64,000 bases of DNA from Spirodela intermedia. Lineage: Eukaryota > Streptophyta > Magnoliopsida > Alismatales > Araceae. The notes under the pieces were generated by a model. The model had not been told where the DNA came from. It saw only the letters and a list, made by a program, of their open reading frames with translations, and did no database searches. Location: assembly GCA_902729315.2 (NCBI GenBank), contig LR746265.1, positions 3,638,892-3,702,891 on the forward strand. Direction: 5' to 3'. The position numbers were made by a program, and so were the translations under genes. Shown here in pieces: positions 60,268 to 64,000 of the stretch (positions within the stretch are counted from its first letter, which is position 1; each line of letters starts with the position of its first letter).

Positions 60268-63200
60268 GTTGGACGTGATTATTCAGTCTCTGCAACCTTG
60301 GAAGATGAATCAACAATGACAACAATTGAAGAAGATGTAGATGATCTTGGCATTTACAGTTTGGATCCAGTTTTAGAAAGATTTAAAGGTCACCTGAAAT
60401 ACAGATCTCAGAAATATGTGGAACAGAAAATGTTGATTGAGAAACATGAGGGAAGCCTTGAGAACTTCGCACAAGGTCAAATTTCTATGCTGAAATGTTT
60501 TATAATTTTCATATTTGTTACTCGAGTAAAATACTAATTTGAGTAGAAACCCAGAAAGAATGTATAGCTCTTAAACTCCTTTTTGGGTGACAGTACATTA
60601 TTTATGTCCCGAATAAACCTTGGAAAGTAGAATCGGCTGATTCTGATGTTGATTGACTGATTTGGATTGCAACGATTTCTCGCTGACGTTTCCGTGTAGG
60701 GATATAATTAGTGATTTTTACACATCGAAATCAGCCATGGAACATTGACCTCGACTATGGTTAAATGAGCCAGGGTTTACTGTTTTTAATCCTCTCTGAC
60801 TAGTTTATGCACTGATTCAGGTTTTAATAACACCTAGGACTGCTACTTTTTGACATCTTTATTCACGGTTGCATATTGCCCTTCTTCATTCTGTCAGTAC
60901 ACCCAATCAAGACTCAGTCTGACTTAGGTTAATTCGGATAATGTGGATTGATTTTTGAAGATTCTGATCCTCCATGGACATGAGCATTGACTGAATCACT
61001 AATGAAAGCTCTTAATAGAAGTGTTTTTGTAAAGTTTACTTGTTTGGGTTGAGGTGGCCTAGTTGCAGTTATGCCTATGTGAATGAGTCAGTTTGATTTG
61101 AGTCGATTGTTTTGGTTGTGAACCCCATGGGATGCTGACTCATCGAATCTCGCTCTATGTTTAGTCCTCAACTGCAGTACCAGTGATAAGTTGGTTACTG
61201 TTATGTTGTGCGGTTGAGTTAACCCTAATACCAACTATTTAGGCTCCCTGACAGCCTTATCAGAAAGATAGTTTGGTTATATGGTTTTAGCTATGTTTTC
61301 AATTTTTGTATCCATGTGAATTAATGCACCGGCTAAAGGAAAACTGGTACCACTGAAACACCACCGAATTTTTCACTGAATGCTTAGATTCGTTTCTGGA
61401 TAGATCAGTAAGATACACTGGGAAGATTGGAATGAAAAATTATTTTACTCTTTCACAAACTAAGTTTGACCGTTTCTGATGAAGATATCTGAATGATTTA
61501 CTATTCCTTTTATAGGTTTTTTGAAGTTTGGATTCAACAGAGATGACGATGGCATTGTGTACCGGGAGTGGGCTCCAGCTGCACAGTCAGTGAGCTTGCT
61601 ATATTTTAGTTTTTTAATCAATGTTTTCCTTTATTTTAAACTTCCGTAGCTGAACCTTGTTTCTGGAGGGAGAGGTGCTGTATGTTAAAGTTTTCTCCAC
61701 GATTGATTATATAATGTAGTGCAAAAGCACCCACATTTTACAAGAGAATAGTACACCACTGGTTTTCGATAAAGCTGCTTATTTTTTCTACGCATCTGCA
61801 GAATTGGTTCTCTTGATTAGAAACAAGGAAAGATAGCCCATTCCCTTTTCATGGGAGGAATTATACTTCAGTCAATGTTTAAATGTATATCGTGGAAACA
61901 TAGATGGTATCATTAAATTCACAGATGGATTTACGTAGGTTTTAATCAACTGAAAAAGAGGAAGGATCTTGCGCATGATAGATTTCATACAGGGCAGAAA
62001 GATGATCTAAGAAAATTGAAGACATAAAATTTTGGTTCATGGATTGTAGTTGGTAGAGTTTGATCATTCTCGATCAAGCTGTTAAGTGAGGTATCCCTTC
62101 TTGTAATTATGAAAAATGGAAAAAGAACATCTGTCGGAGATCTGCCAAAAGGAGTTGACTTCATAATATCGTTGACTTGACTGGATGGATTTTTAGAAAG
62201 GACTAGTTATATATGTAGGCCGCTCTTTTAAAAATCTTGTTGTTTCATCCATTTTCGATAAATATCTATACATATATCGATGAATTTGTAGCAGTGCAGC
62301 TGATGTGATCTATTATAAGGTAGGGTCCCATTTCAATTGTGCATTTTGGGGAAATGTACGCGCCAAGTAATACATATTTAGGTGTTATACATCTATAGAA
62401 CTGTAGGTTCAATCTTTCTGCACAACCTATGTAACCGTTAACATGGAAACTTTACATGTCTCTGCAGGGAAGCACAGATTATTGGCGATTTTAATGGCTG
62501 GGACGGATCCAAGTATCAAATGGAGAAAAATAAATTTGGTGTTTGGACAATCAGGATCCCAGATGTTGGAGGAAAGCCAGCCATTTCCCACAATTCAAAG
62601 GTTAAATTTCGTTTCAAACATGGGAATGGAATCTGGGTCGATCGAATTCCTGCTTGGATAAGATATGCCACTGTGGATCCCTCAAGATTTGCAGCACCTT
62701 ATGATGGAGTTTATTGGGATCCTCCACCTTCAGAGAGGTCCGGCTACTCTCGTTTTATTTATAGAGTGATTTACTGCGGCATTTTATGGTTTCATCATCC
62801 CGGACGATGACACTTGTTACTCAACTGGTTTATCTTTCTTATGCAGGTACGAGTTTAAGTACGCACGTCCTGAAAAACCTATGGCTCCTCGTATCTATGA
62901 AGCCCATGTGGGCATGAGTGGCTCAGAGCCACAGGTAAGCTCGTATAGAGAGTTTGCAGACAATGTCTTGCCTCGGATACGAGCAAATGATTATAACACG
63001 ATACAGCTAATGGCCATAATGGAGCACTCATACTATGCATCCTTTGGGTACCATGTCACAAATTTCTTCGCTGTTAGCAGCAGATCAGGAACGCCAGAGG
63101 ATCTCAAGTATTTGATTGACAAGGCTCATAGTCTAGGGCTGCGAGTCCTGATGGATGTGGTCCACAGCCATGCAAGCAATAATGTCACAGATGGGCTTAA

Positions 63201-63753
63201 TGGGTATGATGTCGGCCAAGGTTCCCAAGATTCCTACTTCCACTCTGGGGACAGGGGTTACCATAAACTCTGGGACAGCAGATTGTTCAACTATGCCAAC
63301 TGGGAAGTTCTGCGTTTTCTCTTATCCAACTTGAGATGGTGGTTGGAAGAATTCAGGTTTGATGGTTTCCGGTTTGATGGAGTGACTTCAATGCTGTACC
63401 ATCACCATGGAATCGACATGGGCTTCACCGGAAATTACAATGAATATTTCAGTGAGGCAACTGATGTAGACGCTGTCGTTTACATGATGTTGGCAAATTG
63501 CCTCGTTCATAACCTCTTGCCGGATGCAACTGTCATTGCTGAAGATGTTTCTGGTATGCCTACGCTGTGTCGGCCCATCTCGGAAGGTGGAGTGGGTTTT
63601 GACTACCGTTTGGCCATGGCCATACCAGACAAGTGGATTAACTACTTGAAGAACAAAACAGATGATCGGTGGTCAATGAAAGATATCGTTTCGTGCCTGA
63701 CAAACAGGAGGTATACCGAAAAGTGTGTATCATATGCCGAAAGTCACGATCAG
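60268..63753 (+). CDS. SBE1: Starch branching enzyme I (class I / family B), internal part
   Basis: This GH13 enzyme makes alpha-1,6 branches in amylopectin and amylose inside plastids. Four exons join in frame: 60268-60475, 61516-61585, 62468-62737, 62847-63753, giving about 484 residues; the N-terminus is upstream and the C-terminal third is outside the window. The first exon covers the acidic linker ([22 protein letters not shown]). CBM48 follows, with [20 protein letters not shown] and [20 protein letters not shown]. The catalytic barrel shows GH13 region I ([10 protein letters not shown]), region II with the nucleophile ([11 protein letters not shown]), region III with the acid/base ([10 protein letters not shown]) and region IV (AESHDQ). 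All catalytic residues are present. Similarity to remembered potato and maize SBEI is high throughout and clearly exceeds class II enzymes. The fourth exon, 907 nt, contains a CAG|GTAAGC donor-like site at 62934/62935 that is read through in the conserved frame. Confidence 0.95.
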
Positions 63754-64000
63754 GTAATCAGTTCTGCGGGCAGAATCCTCATTCATTATTTTTCCGTCAT
63801 TTAGTTTCTGATTGCACCGGCTGTGAAGCTTATAATCAGACGTTGAAAAACTGGAAGTTCTCCTATGAAAAAAACTAAGGAGAAACGCCATGATTCCGAA
63901 TTCAAGGAGAAATGTGAACTGTAATGGGATGATTAACTTTTTTTTTATCGCTTCTTTTCAGCTAGTTTTTCTGACCATCATCCGTTGACCGTTTCCTCCA
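63754..64000 (+). other. Intron start of the branching-enzyme gene
   Basis: After the donor CAG|GTAATC the frame soon closes and the sequence becomes AT-rich. The next exon (expected to begin near SIVGDKTIAF in this family) is not in the window. Confidence 0.6.

Overview
This window is nuclear DNA of a flowering plant. It carries spliced genes with canonical GT-AG introns, long AT-rich introns, many (GA)n/(CT)n microsatellites, and families typical of plants: starch branching enzyme, B2-type cyclin with mitotic promoter elements, LAZ1, and an EAR-motif C2H2 zinc finger. I cannot name the species. There are no bacterial operons, CRISPR arrays or rRNA genes, and no intact transposon.

Layout from left to right. 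(1) 441-2650 (+) holds the last five exons of an NPC1-type sterol transporter, tail to tail with (2) 3389-21983 (-), a complete 20-coding-exon SAC-domain phosphoinositide phosphatase of 594 residues (SAC6/7/8 clade, two C-terminal membrane helices, one GC-AG intron). (3) 26141-27037 (-) is an intronless three-finger C2H2 protein with a C-terminal FDLNLP repression motif. (4) 27678-28560 (-) is a three-exon gene of a plant family of unknown function. (5) 28561-33976 is mostly intergenic. (6) 33977-38181 (+) is a PcnB/CCA-type nucleotidyltransferase gene with 12 exons. (7) 39204-41347 (+) is a B2-type cyclin gene with 11 exons; its upstream region has two perfect MSA (MYB3R) elements and a third core. 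(8) 41957-46798 (+) is a penta-EF-hand-type calcium-binding protein gene with 10 exons and a TATA box close to the start codon. (9) 47032-47631 (+) is an intronless ORF of 199 codons that I do not recognise. (10) 50283-56529 (+) is a LAZ1/TMEM184-type membrane protein gene with 8 exons. (11) 60268-63753 (+) holds four exons of plastid starch branching enzyme I; its 5' exons are uncertain and its 3' end lies outside the window.

The genes are unrelated housekeeping or regulatory loci and do not form a pathway cluster. SAC, NPC1 and LAZ1 all concern membranes or lipids, but nothing in the sequence links them. All exon models were joined by hand from splice consensus, reading phase and remembered family conservation, so individual borders could be off. 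I found no convincing new biological system. The most useful leads are the MSA cluster, the GC-AG intron, a donor-like site inside the large SBE exon, the base-composition break in LAZ1, and two genes of unknown function.
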